DNA from: Bacillota bacterium
GTDB lineage: Bacteria; Bacillota; Limnochordia; Limnochordales; ZCTH02-B6
DNA length: 64,000 nucleotides
Direction of reading: 5' to 3'
Assembly: GCA_017577945.1 (NCBI GenBank)
Contig: PKQS01000009.1
Location: 124,001 to 188,000 of the forward strand
The position numbers and the translations under genes are program-made. The notes beneath the pieces are model-generated. The model was not told the origin of the DNA, ran no database searches, and was given only the letters and a program-made list of their open reading frames with translations. Each line of letters begins with the position of its first letter. Within the stretch, counting starts at the first letter, position 1. Positions 56,672-64,000 of the stretch are shown piece by piece.

Positions 56672-58777
56672 ATGGCGAGCGAGCCGCTGCTGGAGCCGGT
56701 GACGGCCGTTGCCGGCGTCGGTCCGGCCCGGGCTCGCCTGCTGGAGAAGCTCGGCGTCGCCACGGTGGACGACTTGCTCCGCTACGCGCCGCGCCGCTAC
56801 GTGGACGCCCGGCGGCAGGTTCGCGTGGCGGACCTGGTTGACGGCCAGCTCGCCACGGTGGTAGGCGTCACCGTGGAGACGGAGCGGCGCCCGACGCGCA
56901 CGGCGGGGCTTTGGCTGGCTCGGGCCGTCGTCGCCGATGACGCGGGCGGCAGGCTCGAGCTGGTCTTTTTCGCGCGCGGGAAAGACGGCCAGAAGCCGCG
57001 CCACGTACCCCTGCCCGCGGCGGTCGGCGAGCGCGTCGTTGTCAGCGGCGTGGCGCGGCGGCGCCGCGACGGATCTTGGTTCATGCAGCAGCCGGAGGTG
57101 GAGCCGCTCCGGGCGGCGGGCGTCCACACGGGCCGCCTGGTGCCCGAGTACGGCCTGACCGCGGGCCTGACGCAGCGCACCATGCGGCGCATCGTGCGGG
57201 CCGCGCTGGACGGGCTTATCGGCGACGCCGGCGAAATGTTGCCGGCGGAGCTGCGGCAGCGCTACGGTCTCTTGCCGCGAGCCGAAGCGCTGCGGCAGCT
57301 GCACTTTCCCGACAGCGTTGCGATGCTGGCCGCGGCCCGGCGGCGGCTGGCGTTCGAAGAGCTGCTGCTGCTCCGGGCGGCCGTCAGCCGCCTGGGACGG
57401 GCGGGCGGGAGCGGGAAGGCGGCGGCGCTGCCTCCGCCGGGGGCGCTGGTGCAGGCGTGGTTCGAGCGGCTGCCTTTTTCCCCGACGGCCGCGCAGCGGC
57501 GGGCCGCGGAGGAAATTGAGCGGGATTTGCGCCGTTCGGTGCCCATGCGCCGGCTGCTGCAGGGAGATGTGGGCAGCGGTAAGACGCTGGTGGCCGCCTA
57601 CGCCTTGCTGCGGGCCGTCGAAGCCGGGGGCCAGGCGGCGCTGCTCGCACCCAGCGAGATCTTGGCCGCGCAGCATGCCCGCACGCTGCGCGGGTGGTTC
57701 GAACCGTTGGGCGTGCGGGTGCACCTGCTGACCGCCTCCACGCCGCCGGCGGAGCGGCGGAAGGCCCTCGCGGATTTGGCCGTCGGCAAGCCCGTCGTCG
57801 CGGTGGGCACCCACGCCCTGCTGGGCCCTTCCGTTCGCTTCCGCAGCCTGGTCGTGCTCGTGGTCGACGAACAGCATCGCTTCGGCGTCCGCCAGCGCAA
57901 CGCCCTGGCGGCGGGACCTGCCCCGCCGCACCTGCTGGTCGTCAGCGCGACGCCTATTCCGCGGACTTTGGCGATGTGCCTCTACGGCGACCTCGACGTG
58001 TCGGTCCTCGACGAGCTGCCGCCGGGGCGCCTTCCCGTCGACACCCGCTGGGTGCGCCCCGCGCGCCGGGAGGAAGTGTACGAGTTCGTGCGGCGCCGGG
58101 TGGAGGCGGGCGAGCAGGCCTACGTCGTATTCCCTTCCATCGGCGACGGAGACGATGAAGACGCAGACGAAGACACGGCGCTGCTGCCGGCGGCGGAGAA
58201 GCTGGCCAACGGCATCCTGCGCGGCGTGCGCGTCGGGGTGCTGCACGGGCGGCAGCCGCCGCAAGACCAGGAGAAAGTGATGCGCCGTTTTTGCGAGGGC
58301 GACGTGCAAGTGCTGATGGCCACCAGCGTCATCGAAGTGGGCGTGGACGTCCCGCGCGCGTCCGTCATCGTCATCGAAGGAGCAGACCGCTTCGGCCTGG
58401 CCCAGCTCCACCAGCTGCGGGGGCGCGTGGGCCGCGACGGCCGGCAGGCGTACTGTTTCTTGATCGCCGACCCCGCCACGGACGCGGCGCGCCGCCGGCT
58501 GCAGGCCATTCGCCGGACGACCGACGGCTTCGCGCTGGCCGCGGCTGACCTGGAGCTGCGCGGCCCCGGCGAGCTGCTGGGCGTGCGGCAGGCGGGGCTG
58601 CCCGACTTGTCGCCGCTGGCTCTGGCGGCCGATCGCGGGGTCCTGGAAGCCGTGGACGAAGCGGCCCGCACGTGGCTGGCGGAGGCGGCGGCCGAGCCGG
58701 AGCGACACGCGGCGCTGTGGACTGCGGTGCAGCGGCGTTTCGGCATCGGCGCTTCGCCCGCGCTGCCGGGGGTGTGA
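56672..58777 (+). CDS. recG: ATP-dependent DNA helicase RecG
   Basis: The 701-residue superfamily 2 helicase reverses stalled forks and branch-migrates junctions. The N-terminal wedge domain includes VGPARARLLEKLGV. Walker A is GDVGSGKTLVA, Walker B VVDEQHRFGV, followed by VSATPIPRTLA and the motif VI LRGRVGRDGRQA. The ATG follows GGAGGCGGG. rsmD starts two bases after its stop, so recG-rsmD-coaD form one operon. Confidence 0.96.
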   Translation: MASEPLLEPVTAVAGVGPARARLLEKLGVATVDDLLRYAPRRYVDARRQVRVADLVDGQLATVVGVTVETERRPTRTAGLWLARAVVADDAGGRLELVFFARGKDGQKPRHVPLPAAVGERVVVSGVARRRRDGSWFMQQPEVEPLRAAGVHTGRLVPEYGLTAGLTQRTMRRIVRAALDGLIGDAGEMLPAELRQRYGLLPRAEALRQLHFPDSVAMLAAARRRLAFEELLLLRAAVSRLGRAGGSGKAAALPPPGALVQAWFERLPFSPTAAQRRAAEEIERDLRRSVPMRRLLQGDVGSGKTLVAAYALLRAVEAGGQAALLAPSEILAAQHARTLRGWFEPLGVRVHLLTASTPPAERRKALADLAVGKPVVAVGTHALLGPSVRFRSLVVLVVDEQHRFGVRQRNALAAGPAPPHLLVVSATPIPRTLAMCLYGDLDVSVLDELPPGRLPVDTRWVRPARREEVYEFVRRRVEAGEQAYVVFPSIGDGDDEDADEDTALLPAAEKLANGILRGVRVGVLHGRQPPQDQEKVMRRFCEGDVQVLMATSVIEVGVDVPRASVIVIEGADRFGLAQLHQLRGRVGRDGRQAYCFLIADPATDAARRRLQAIRRTTDGFALAAADLELRGPGELLGVRQAGLPDLSPLALAADRGVLEAVDEAARTWLAEAAAEPERHAALWTAVQRRFGIGASPALPGV

Positions 58778-58779
58778 CG

Positions 58780-59361
58780 ATGCGGGTCATCGGCGGTAGC
58801 CGGCGGGGCATGAAACTGCGCACGGCGCCCGGCCGGGAGACGCGGCCGACGGCCGACCGGGTGAAAGAAGCCTTGTTCAACATCATCGCCGCTGACGTGC
58901 CCGGCGCGCGTGTCCTGGACCTGTTCGCGGGCAGCGGCGCGCTGGGCATCGAGGCACTGAGCCGCGGGGCCGCGTCGGCGGTCTTCGTGGAGCGGTCGCC
59001 CCGAGCGCTCGCGGCGCTGCGGGCCAACCTGGAGCACACCCGTTTTCTCGAGGTCGCCACGGTCATCCCGGGCGACGCCTTTCGCACCTTGGCCCGGCTC
59101 GGCCGCGAGGGCGCGCAGTTCGACCTGGTGTTCGTCGACCCGCCCTACGCCGCGGCGCTGGGCCCCCGCTGCCTGCAGGCGCTGGCGGACGAGAACTTGT
59201 TGGCGCCCGGCGGACTGGTCGTCGTCGAGCACGAGGCGCTAGAGGACATGCCCGAGCATGTCGAGAACCTTAGTAGGACGAGAAGCGCCCGTTACGGCCG
59301 CACCGCGCTGACGTTTTTCCGGCGGCGGCAGCCGGACGCGCAGCAGGGAGGGGACGCCTAG
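58780..59361 (+). CDS. rsmD: 16S rRNA m2G966 methyltransferase RsmD
   Basis: The 193-residue enzyme starts MRVIGGSRRGMKL, has TRPTADRVKEALFNI, the SAM loop LDLFAGSGALGIEALSRGA and the catalytic DPPY. It methylates guanine 966 of 16S rRNA. The ATG follows GGGGGTGTGACG. The stop shares one base with the coaD GTG. The rsmD-coaD pair is conserved in Bacillota (ylbH-ylbI). Confidence 0.95.
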   Translation: MRVIGGSRRGMKLRTAPGRETRPTADRVKEALFNIIAADVPGARVLDLFAGSGALGIEALSRGAASAVFVERSPRALAALRANLEHTRFLEVATVIPGDAFRTLARLGREGAQFDLVFVDPPYAAALGPRCLQALADENLLAPGGLVVVEHEALEDMPEHVENLSRTRSARYGRTALTFFRRRQPDAQQGGDA

Positions 59362-59858
59362 TGCGCATCGCGATTTGTCCGGGCACCTTCGATCCCGTCA
59401 CGTTTGGCCACCTGGACATCATCGCCCGGGCGGCGCCGCTGTTCGACCGCCTGTACGTGGCGGTGCTGGAGAACACCAGCAAGCGGCCGCTGTTTACGGT
59501 GGAGGAGCGGCTCGAGCTGCTGCGCGAAGCGACGGCGCACCTGCCGACGGTGGTGTGCGAGGCGTTTTCCGGCCTCGTCGTCGAATACGCGGCCCGCAAG
59601 CAAGCGCACGTCATCGTGCGCGGCGTGCGCAGCGCGCTGGACTTCGAGTACGAGGTGCAAATGGCTTTCATGAACAAGCAGCTGGCGCCCGACTTGGAGA
59701 CTTTGTTCATCCCCACGTCTCCCCAGTACGCGCAAGTCAGCTCGACGCTGGTCAAAGAGGTGGCCGCGTTCGGCGGGCCCGTCGACCAGTGGGTGCCCGC
59801 CGCCGTGGGCGAGCGGCTGTACGCCAAGCTGCGCGGGAAAGAGGGTGCCAAGGGATGA
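59361..59858 (+). CDS. coaD: Phosphopantetheine adenylyltransferase
   Basis: The 165-residue enzyme adenylates 4'-phosphopantetheine to dephospho-CoA. It has CPGTFDPVTFGHLDII with the T/HxGH nucleotide motif and SSTLVKEVAAFGG near the C-terminus, with IVRGVRSALDFEYE in the middle. The GTG follows AGGGAGGGG. The stop overlaps the next gene by ATGA. Confidence 0.97.
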   Translation: MRIAICPGTFDPVTFGHLDIIARAAPLFDRLYVAVLENTSKRPLFTVEERLELLREATAHLPTVVCEAFSGLVVEYAARKQAHVIVRGVRSALDFEYEVQMAFMNKQLAPDLETLFIPTSPQYAQVSSTLVKEVAAFGGPVDQWVPAAVGERLYAKLRGKEGAKG

Positions 59859-60304
59859 ATCGGATGAACCTGCTGCTGCTGTTGGATCGATTGGAGCAGC
59901 TGGTGCAAGACGCGCCGCGCATGCCCATCGGCAACCGCGCCCTGGTCAACGCCGGCGAGATGTTGGAGCTCATCGAGAAAATCCGGCAGTCGCTGCCGGA
60001 GGAGATGAAGCGGGCGGACCGCCTGGCTTCGGAGACGGAGCGGGTTCTGGAGGAGGCGCGCAAGGAAGCCGAGCGCATGATCCGGGAGGCGGAGGAATAC
60101 GCCGCCCGGCTGGTCAGCGAGTCGGAAGTGCTCAAGCGCGCCCACGCGGAAGCGAAAAAGATTCTCGAGCAGGCACAGCAGCGGGTGCGCGAGATGGAGG
60201 AAGGCGCCGAAGCGTACGCGGACGGCGTGCTGCGCAACCTGCAGGAGGCGCTGGAGCGGACGCTGCGCACCGTCAAGCAAGGACGCAGCGAGCTGCAGCG
60301 GTAA
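59855..60304 (+). CDS. Coiled-coil protein, ATP-synthase-subunit-like
   Basis: The 149-residue protein is almost all charged helix, with repeats such as RVLEEARKEAERMIREAEEY and KKILEQAQQRVREMEEGAE, resembling V-type ATPase subunit E/H stalks or DivIVA-like proteins. The N-terminal part NLLLLLDRLEQLVQDA and the PRMPIGNRALVN segment are conserved in similar small proteins found after coaD in Clostridia-like genomes. The function is unknown; a structural or scaffolding role is inferred. It overlaps coaD by 4 bases and faces ylbJ. Confidence 0.82.
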   Translation: MNRMNLLLLLDRLEQLVQDAPRMPIGNRALVNAGEMLELIEKIRQSLPEEMKRADRLASETERVLEEARKEAERMIREAEEYAARLVSESEVLKRAHAEAKKILEQAQQRVREMEEGAEAYADGVLRNLQEALERTLRTVKQGRSELQR

Positions 60305-60314
60305 CGCCGGCGAA

Positions 60315-60345
60315 GGCGGCAAGACCGTCTTTTTTCTTTTGCCGC
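60315..60345. terminator. Hairpin and T-rich stretch between convergent genes
   Basis: GCGGCAA (60316-60322) can pair with TTGCCGC (60339-60345) around a T-rich loop containing six T. It separates the coiled-coil gene from ylbJ. Confidence 0.45.
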
Positions 60346-60358
60346 GCGGGGCGGCCGG

Positions 60359-61600
60359 TCAGCGCGCTCGGACCCAGACGACGGCCAGCCGCTGCGCCAG
60401 TTTGCCGGCCGCGACGAAAGTAAGCGCCACAAGTCCCAGCTGCGCCGCGCTGGCCGTCGCGTGGAAGAGCGCAGTACCGAACGTCGGTGCCTGCGCGGCC
60501 CACGCCGGCGCGAGGACGGGCACGTAGCTCAGCTCCGCCGTTCCCTGCAGCGGGCCCATCAGCAGCCAAGCCGCCACCCCCGCCAGGACGCCGTGCAGCG
60601 CCCGGGCCGCCACGTACGGGAGAACGCGGATGCCCGTGCCGTGGACGATGGCCGCGACCTGGGCGTGCACAGACAAGCCGCTCCAGCCGATGATGGCGGC
60701 GGCGGCCACCGTGCGGTGCACGAGCGGCGCGTTGGCGACGCTGGCCGCTTGCGCGCCGGTGGTGATCTCCACGGTTCCTTTGATGAGCGCGTGCAGCAGC
60801 GACGGATCGATGGCCCACGCCGCCAGCACAGGCGCCAGCGCGTCCGCCAGGCGGTCCACGGCGCCGCTGACGGAAAGCATCCGGATGAGGACGGAAAACA
60901 TGATGATGGTGCCGCCCACCATGAGCAGCGAGTTCATGGAGCGCACTACCGCGTCGCCGAACAGCCGGCCCGCGGGGCGGCCATCTTTGAGGCGCGCTTC
61001 GTGCATCGCGGCCAGCGCGCGCGGCCAGAAAGGCCCTTGGCGGGGGGGATCCGCGGTGGCGGGACCGCGGGGCTTGTAGAAACGCATGAGCAGGCCGACG
61101 CACAAGACCGAGGCGTAGTGGCTCACGGCCAGCACGCTGCCCAACTCGGGCAGCCCGAACATGCCCACCGCCACGGCCCCGGCCATAAAGAGCGGGTCCG
61201 CCGTGTTGGCCAGCGCCACCAACCGTTCGCCTTCCACGCCGGTGGCCAGCTTGGCCCGGACCAGGTCGCTGGCCACTTTGGCGCCCAGCGGGTAGCCCGC
61301 GGCCAAGCCGATGGAAACGGCGAAGGCGCCGGCGCCGGGGACGCGGAAGAGGGGACGCATGAAGGGCTCCAAGGTGGCGCCGATGAAATGAATGACGCCG
61401 AGCCCCATGAGGATTTCGGACAAGACGAAAAAGGGCAGCAGGGCGGGAAAAACCACGTCGAACCAAAGCTTCAAGCCGCTGACCGAGGCTTCGAAAGCGT
61501 CTTCGGGATACAGTATAACCGCCGTGGTCAGCACGACGCCCAGCAGGCCGGACACGTAGGTGCGCCAAGGGACGCCCCGGCGCGGCGCGGGTCGGTGCAA
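60359..61600 (-). CDS. ylbJ: Sporulation integral membrane protein YlbJ
   Basis: The 413-residue protein has about eight or more membrane segments and nucleoside-transporter gate-like (Gate) domains: FPALLPFFVLSEILMGLG, GLAAGYPLGAKVASDL, VGGTIIMFSVLIRML, and IKGTVEITTGAQA. YlbJ is made in the mother cell and is needed for heat-resistant spores. The TTG follows AAGGAGGG by 7 bases. B. subtilis also has ylbJ next to coaD (ylbI). It reads away from yceD. Confidence 0.93.
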   Translation of the reverse strand: MHRPAPRRGVPWRTYVSGLLGVVLTTAVILYPEDAFEASVSGLKLWFDVVFPALLPFFVLSEILMGLGVIHFIGATLEPFMRPLFRVPGAGAFAVSIGLAAGYPLGAKVASDLVRAKLATGVEGERLVALANTADPLFMAGAVAVGMFGLPELGSVLAVSHYASVLCVGLLMRFYKPRGPATADPPRQGPFWPRALAAMHEARLKDGRPAGRLFGDAVVRSMNSLLMVGGTIIMFSVLIRMLSVSGAVDRLADALAPVLAAWAIDPSLLHALIKGTVEITTGAQAASVANAPLVHRTVAAAAIIGWSGLSVHAQVAAIVHGTGIRVLPYVAARALHGVLAGVAAWLLMGPLQGTAELSYVPVLAPAWAAQAPTFGTALFHATASAAQLGLVALTFVAAGKLAQRLAVVWVRAR

Positions 61601-61717
61601 CGCGGTTCCCTCCTTGCCGCTGGCGGTGCCTTTGGGAAGCCTGATGCAGGCCGGTACAATCTTACGGGCGGGCGCCGGGTGAATATGTCACGGCGCCAAA
61701 GGCGCAAGAGGCGGTCA

Positions 61718-61746
61718 TTGACACCCTTTTGCGCAGACCGTATAAT
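61718..61746 (+). promoter_or_regulatory. Perfect-consensus sigma-A promoter of yceD-rpmF-plsX-fabH
   Basis: TTGACA (61718-61723), exactly 17 bases and TATAAT (61741-61746) match the full consensus. The yceD GTG is only 18 bases past the -10, so the leader is very short. Confidence 0.93.
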
Positions 61747-61764
61747 TGGTCGAGGTGACAGCGG

Positions 61765-62298
61765 GTGCAGATTTCAATTTCGGCGATCCGCGAACGGCGC
61801 GGCGCCACCCTTCCTTTTTTCTTTTCCCTCCCGCCTGAAGCGGTTGCGGACCTGCCGGGCGACGTGCGGGCCGTCTCCGACGTCGAGGTGCGGGGGACTG
61901 TCACCAACACGGGCGAATCGATGCTTGTCCGGGCTGACGTGCGCGGCCTCTTCGAGACGCCGTGCAGCCGTTGCCTGCAGCCGGCGCGGATGGAAATCGA
62001 AACGTCGTTCGAGGAGCGGTTTCGCCGGGAAGACGCGGCCGGTGCGGACAGCGGGCGCGGCGAGGACGACGACGTCAGCTACTACCAAGGCGAGCGCATC
62101 GACTTGGGCGACATCACGCGCGAGCACATCGCGCTGCAGCTGCCCATGAAGCCCATCTGCCGCGAAGACTGCCGGGGACTGTGCCCGCGTTGCGGTGCCA
62201 ATCTCAACGAAACGCAGTGCAACTGCCGGCTCGACGACATCGATCCTCGCCTGGCCGTGTTGCAGGCCCTCGTGGACGAGCGGTCGGAGGCCGAGTGA
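61765..62298 (+). CDS. yceD: DUF177/YceD family protein
   Basis: The 177-residue protein has SMLVRADVRGLFETPCSRCL shortened to its CSRC site, and the C-terminal cysteine cluster ICREDCRGLCPRCG with CNC, the hallmark of DUF177. YceD is encoded with rpmF in most bacteria and is linked to 23S rRNA and L32. The GTG follows GAGGTGA. It is the first gene after a perfect promoter and precedes rpmF by 39 bases. Confidence 0.93.
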   Translation: MQISISAIRERRGATLPFFFSLPPEAVADLPGDVRAVSDVEVRGTVTNTGESMLVRADVRGLFETPCSRCLQPARMEIETSFEERFRREDAAGADSGRGEDDDVSYYQGERIDLGDITREHIALQLPMKPICREDCRGLCPRCGANLNETQCNCRLDDIDPRLAVLQALVDERSEAE

Positions 62299-62337
62299 AG
62301 TCGCGTCGACGGTTGGACGAAACGGAGGTTGAAGACG

Positions 62338-62526
62338 GTGGCGGTTCCGAAGCGACACGTCTCTCGCTGGCGCAGGCGGATGCGCCGCTCCCAGCAGAAG
62401 CTGTCCGGGCCCACGGTCGTGCGTTGCGACCATTGCCATGAACCGAAGCTGTCGCACGGCGTCTGCCCCTCGTGCGGCTATTACCGCGGGCGGCAGATCC
62501 TCGCGGTGAAGAAGAACGAAGGGTAA
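62338..62526 (+). CDS. rpmF: 50S ribosomal protein L32
   Basis: The 62-residue protein starts AVPKRHVSRWRRRMRRSQQ and carries a zinc ribbon (CDHC and CPSC). The GTG at 62338 has GGAGG 9 bases upstream; the in-frame TTG at 62329 touches that site and is rejected. The yceD-rpmF-plsX-fabH order is the conserved link between ribosome and fatty acid synthesis. Confidence 0.96.
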   Translation: MAVPKRHVSRWRRRMRRSQQKLSGPTVVRCDHCHEPKLSHGVCPSCGYYRGRQILAVKKNEG

Positions 62527-62535
62527 GCTCGGTTC

Positions 62536-63591
62536 ATGTCCTCTTCGGGCGAAAGCTTCCGCATCGCCGGGCGGGCGGTGCGCATCGCGCTGGATGCCGC
62601 GGGCGGCGACCGGGCGCCGGAGGAGACGGTGCACGGCGCGCTGGCGGCTGTTCGTGATTTGGGCGTGCAGGTGACCCTCGTCGGCGACGAGGGCGCGATT
62701 CACCGCACCCTGGGCGGCCAGCGGTTGCCCGAAGGCGTGACCGTCGTGCACGCGCCGGACGTGGTGACGATGGACGACGAGCCGGCGCGGGCCGTGCGAA
62801 AGAAGCGGCAATCCTCGATCGTCGTCGCTGCACAGCTTGTGCGCGCACAACAAGCCGACGCGCTCGTCAGCGCCGGAAATACCGGCGCGACGATGGCGGC
62901 CGGCCTTTTTCATATCGGCCGCGCCGCGGGGGTGGAGCGTCCGGCCATCGCCACGCCCATGCCCACCGAGACGGGCTTTTGTTTCATTATTGACGCGGGC
63001 GCCAACGCGGAGGTGCGGCCCGAACACTTGCACCAGTTCGCCCACATGGGCGCCGTGTACGTGCGGGAAGTGTTCGGCGTCCAAGAGCCGCGCGTCGGCC
63101 TGCTGAACGTCGGCGAAGAGCCGTCGAAGGGCACCAAAGTCGTGCGCGAGGCATACGAGCTGCTGCGCAGCGATCCCGCGCTGCGCTTCGTCGGCAACGT
63201 GGAAGGCAGCGACGTGCCGGCCGGGAAAGCGGACGTGGTGGTTTGCGACGGCTTTGCCGGCAACATCGTGCTGAAGCTGGCCGAGGGCATCGCGGCGACG
63301 ATCTTTCAATTCCTGCGCCGCGAGGTGTTCGCCAGCGGGCGCGGGAAGCTGGCCGGGCTGCTGGTGCGGCCGGGGCTGCGGCGCGTCCGGAACCGGCTGG
63401 ATTACGCAGAGTATGGCGGCGCGCCGCTGCTGGGGCTGGAGGGGACGGTCATCATCGCCCACGGGAAGTCGGATCGGCGGGCCATCCGCAACGCCATCCG
63501 GGCGGCCGCGGCCGCCGTGCAGAGCGACGTGCCGGCGCGCATCCGCGCGGCCATGGCGCAACTTTCCGGGCAGCAAGGAGCGCAGGCATGA
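62536..63591 (+). CDS. plsX: Phosphate acyltransferase PlsX
   Basis: The 351-residue enzyme makes acyl-phosphate from acyl-ACP for phospholipid synthesis. It has ALDAAGGDRAPEETV (usually DAMGGD), ADALVSAGNTGATMAA, VGLLNVGEEPSKG and CDGFAGNIVLKLAEG. The ATG at 62536 lies 9 bases after rpmF, with a weak ribosome site; a GTG at 62578 would start just before the first strand and is an alternative. No fapR gene is upstream. fabH overlaps its stop. Confidence 0.95.
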   Translation: MSSSGESFRIAGRAVRIALDAAGGDRAPEETVHGALAAVRDLGVQVTLVGDEGAIHRTLGGQRLPEGVTVVHAPDVVTMDDEPARAVRKKRQSSIVVAAQLVRAQQADALVSAGNTGATMAAGLFHIGRAAGVERPAIATPMPTETGFCFIIDAGANAEVRPEHLHQFAHMGAVYVREVFGVQEPRVGLLNVGEEPSKGTKVVREAYELLRSDPALRFVGNVEGSDVPAGKADVVVCDGFAGNIVLKLAEGIAATIFQFLRREVFASGRGKLAGLLVRPGLRRVRNRLDYAEYGGAPLLGLEGTVIIAHGKSDRRAIRNAIRAAAAAVQSDVPARIRAAMAQLSGQQGAQA

Positions 63592-64000
63592 GACCGACGG
63601 GCATTTTGGGCATCGGGTACGCCGTGCCCGAGCGCAGGCTGACCAACGCGGACCTGGAAAAGATGGTGGACACGTCCGACGAGTGGATCACGACCAGAAC
63701 GGGGATCAAGGAGCGGCGCATCGCCGCGCCCGGTGAGGCCACTTCCGACTGGGCGGTGCGGGCCGGCGCCAAGGCGCTGGCCCACGCAGGCGTGTCGCCC
63801 GAGGAAATCGACTTGGTCATCGTCGCCACGGCCACGGGCGACTACGTGGTGCCTTCGACGGCCAGCATTGTGCAGCACCGCCTGGGCATCCCGTCCGCGG
63901 CGGCCTACGATTTGGGCGCGGGCTGCTCGGGCTTCGTGTACGCGCTGGACCAAGCCTGGCACGCCGTGCGCTCGGGCGGCTACAACAAGGCGCTGGTCAT
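63588..64000 (+). CDS. fabH: Beta-ketoacyl-ACP synthase III, 5' part
   Basis: The first 137 residues are in the window; the gene runs off the end. FabH starts fatty acid synthesis by joining acetyl-CoA or branched acyl-CoA with malonyl-ACP. The visible part has GILGIGYAVPERRLTN, DEWITTRTGIKERR and the active Cys113 in GAGCSGFVYAL. The ATG follows AAGGAGCGCAGGC and overlaps the plsX stop. The His and Asn of the catalytic triad lie beyond the window. Confidence 0.96.
   Translation, partial: MRPTGILGIGYAVPERRLTNADLEKMVDTSDEWITTRTGIKERRIAAPGEATSDWAVRAGAKALAHAGVSPEEIDLVIVATATGDYVVPSTASIVQHRLGIPSAAAYDLGAGCSGFVYALDQAWHAVRSGGYNKALV

Overview
The window is a gene-dense stretch of bacterial chromosome, very rich in G+C (well over 60% by eye), from a Gram-positive endospore former. 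Evidence for spores comes from cotE (outer spore coat), two YheC/YheD-type ATP-grasp proteins, spo0A, ylbJ and a YteA/YlyA-type zinc-finger protein. Evidence for Bacillota comes from conserved gene order, a T-box on ileS, a PyrR attenuator on pyrR, a CIRCE operator on groESL and AAGGAGG ribosome sites. The base composition and an actinobacterial-type integration host factor (mIHF) next to gmk suggest a deep-branching high-GC lineage of the Symbiobacterium, Thermaerobacter or Limnochordia kind. The exact taxon cannot be fixed from the sequence alone.

Layout. 1-4100: 3' end of polA, then mutM, coaE, a lytic transglycosylase and a nicotinate phosphoribosyltransferase. 4265-9250: an oppD-oppF pair, a divergent amidohydrolase and aldo/keto reductase, a Nudix hydrolase and tRNA-Leu(GAG). 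9459-12134: a THI5/SsuA-type ABC importer (binding protein, ATPase, permease). 12313-15896: groESL with CIRCE, then an AzgA-type purine permease. 16073-19922: a small lipoyl-like protein, secreted alkaline phosphatase, malate dehydrogenase and two small unknown proteins. 19983-27767: T-box, ileS, DUF5665, ylyA-like, lspA, rluD, pyrR, uraA, which is the B. subtilis ileS-ylyA-lspA-ylyB-pyrR-pyrP order. 27697-34298 (minus strand): rqcH, a COOH-NH2 ligase-type amidoligase, cotE and two YheC/D ATP-grasp genes, which look like one spore-surface transcription unit. 34514-64000: the B. subtilis ylo region (Ca-ATPase yloB, yicC, gmk, rpoZ, priA, def, fmt, rsmB, prpC, prkC, rsgA, rpe, rpmB, yloU, fakA, recG, plsX), with insertions and replacements: mIHF where remA is expected, spo0A and tRNA-Pro(CGG) between rsmB and prpC, a degV gene after fakA, and rsmD-coaD-ylbJ-yceD-rpmF before plsX-fabH. 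coaBC, rlmN, thiN, spoVM and fapR, which sit in this region in B. subtilis, are not seen.

How the genes work together. Most of the window is housekeeping: replication and repair (polA, mutM, priA, recG), translation and tRNA/rRNA care (ileS, rluD, def, fmt, rsmB, rsmD, rsgA, rpmB, rpmF, rqcH), cofactors (coaE, coaD, NAD salvage), pyrimidine and purine uptake, and phospholipid/fatty acid entry (fakA with DegV, plsX, fabH). The parts most worth a second look are the amidoligase/ATP-grasp/CotE unit, a Spo0A with an altered recognition helix in an unusual place, the mIHF replacement, and a gene-free stretch between rpe and rpmB with a strong orphan promoter. No insertion sequences, prophage or CRISPR arrays are visible.
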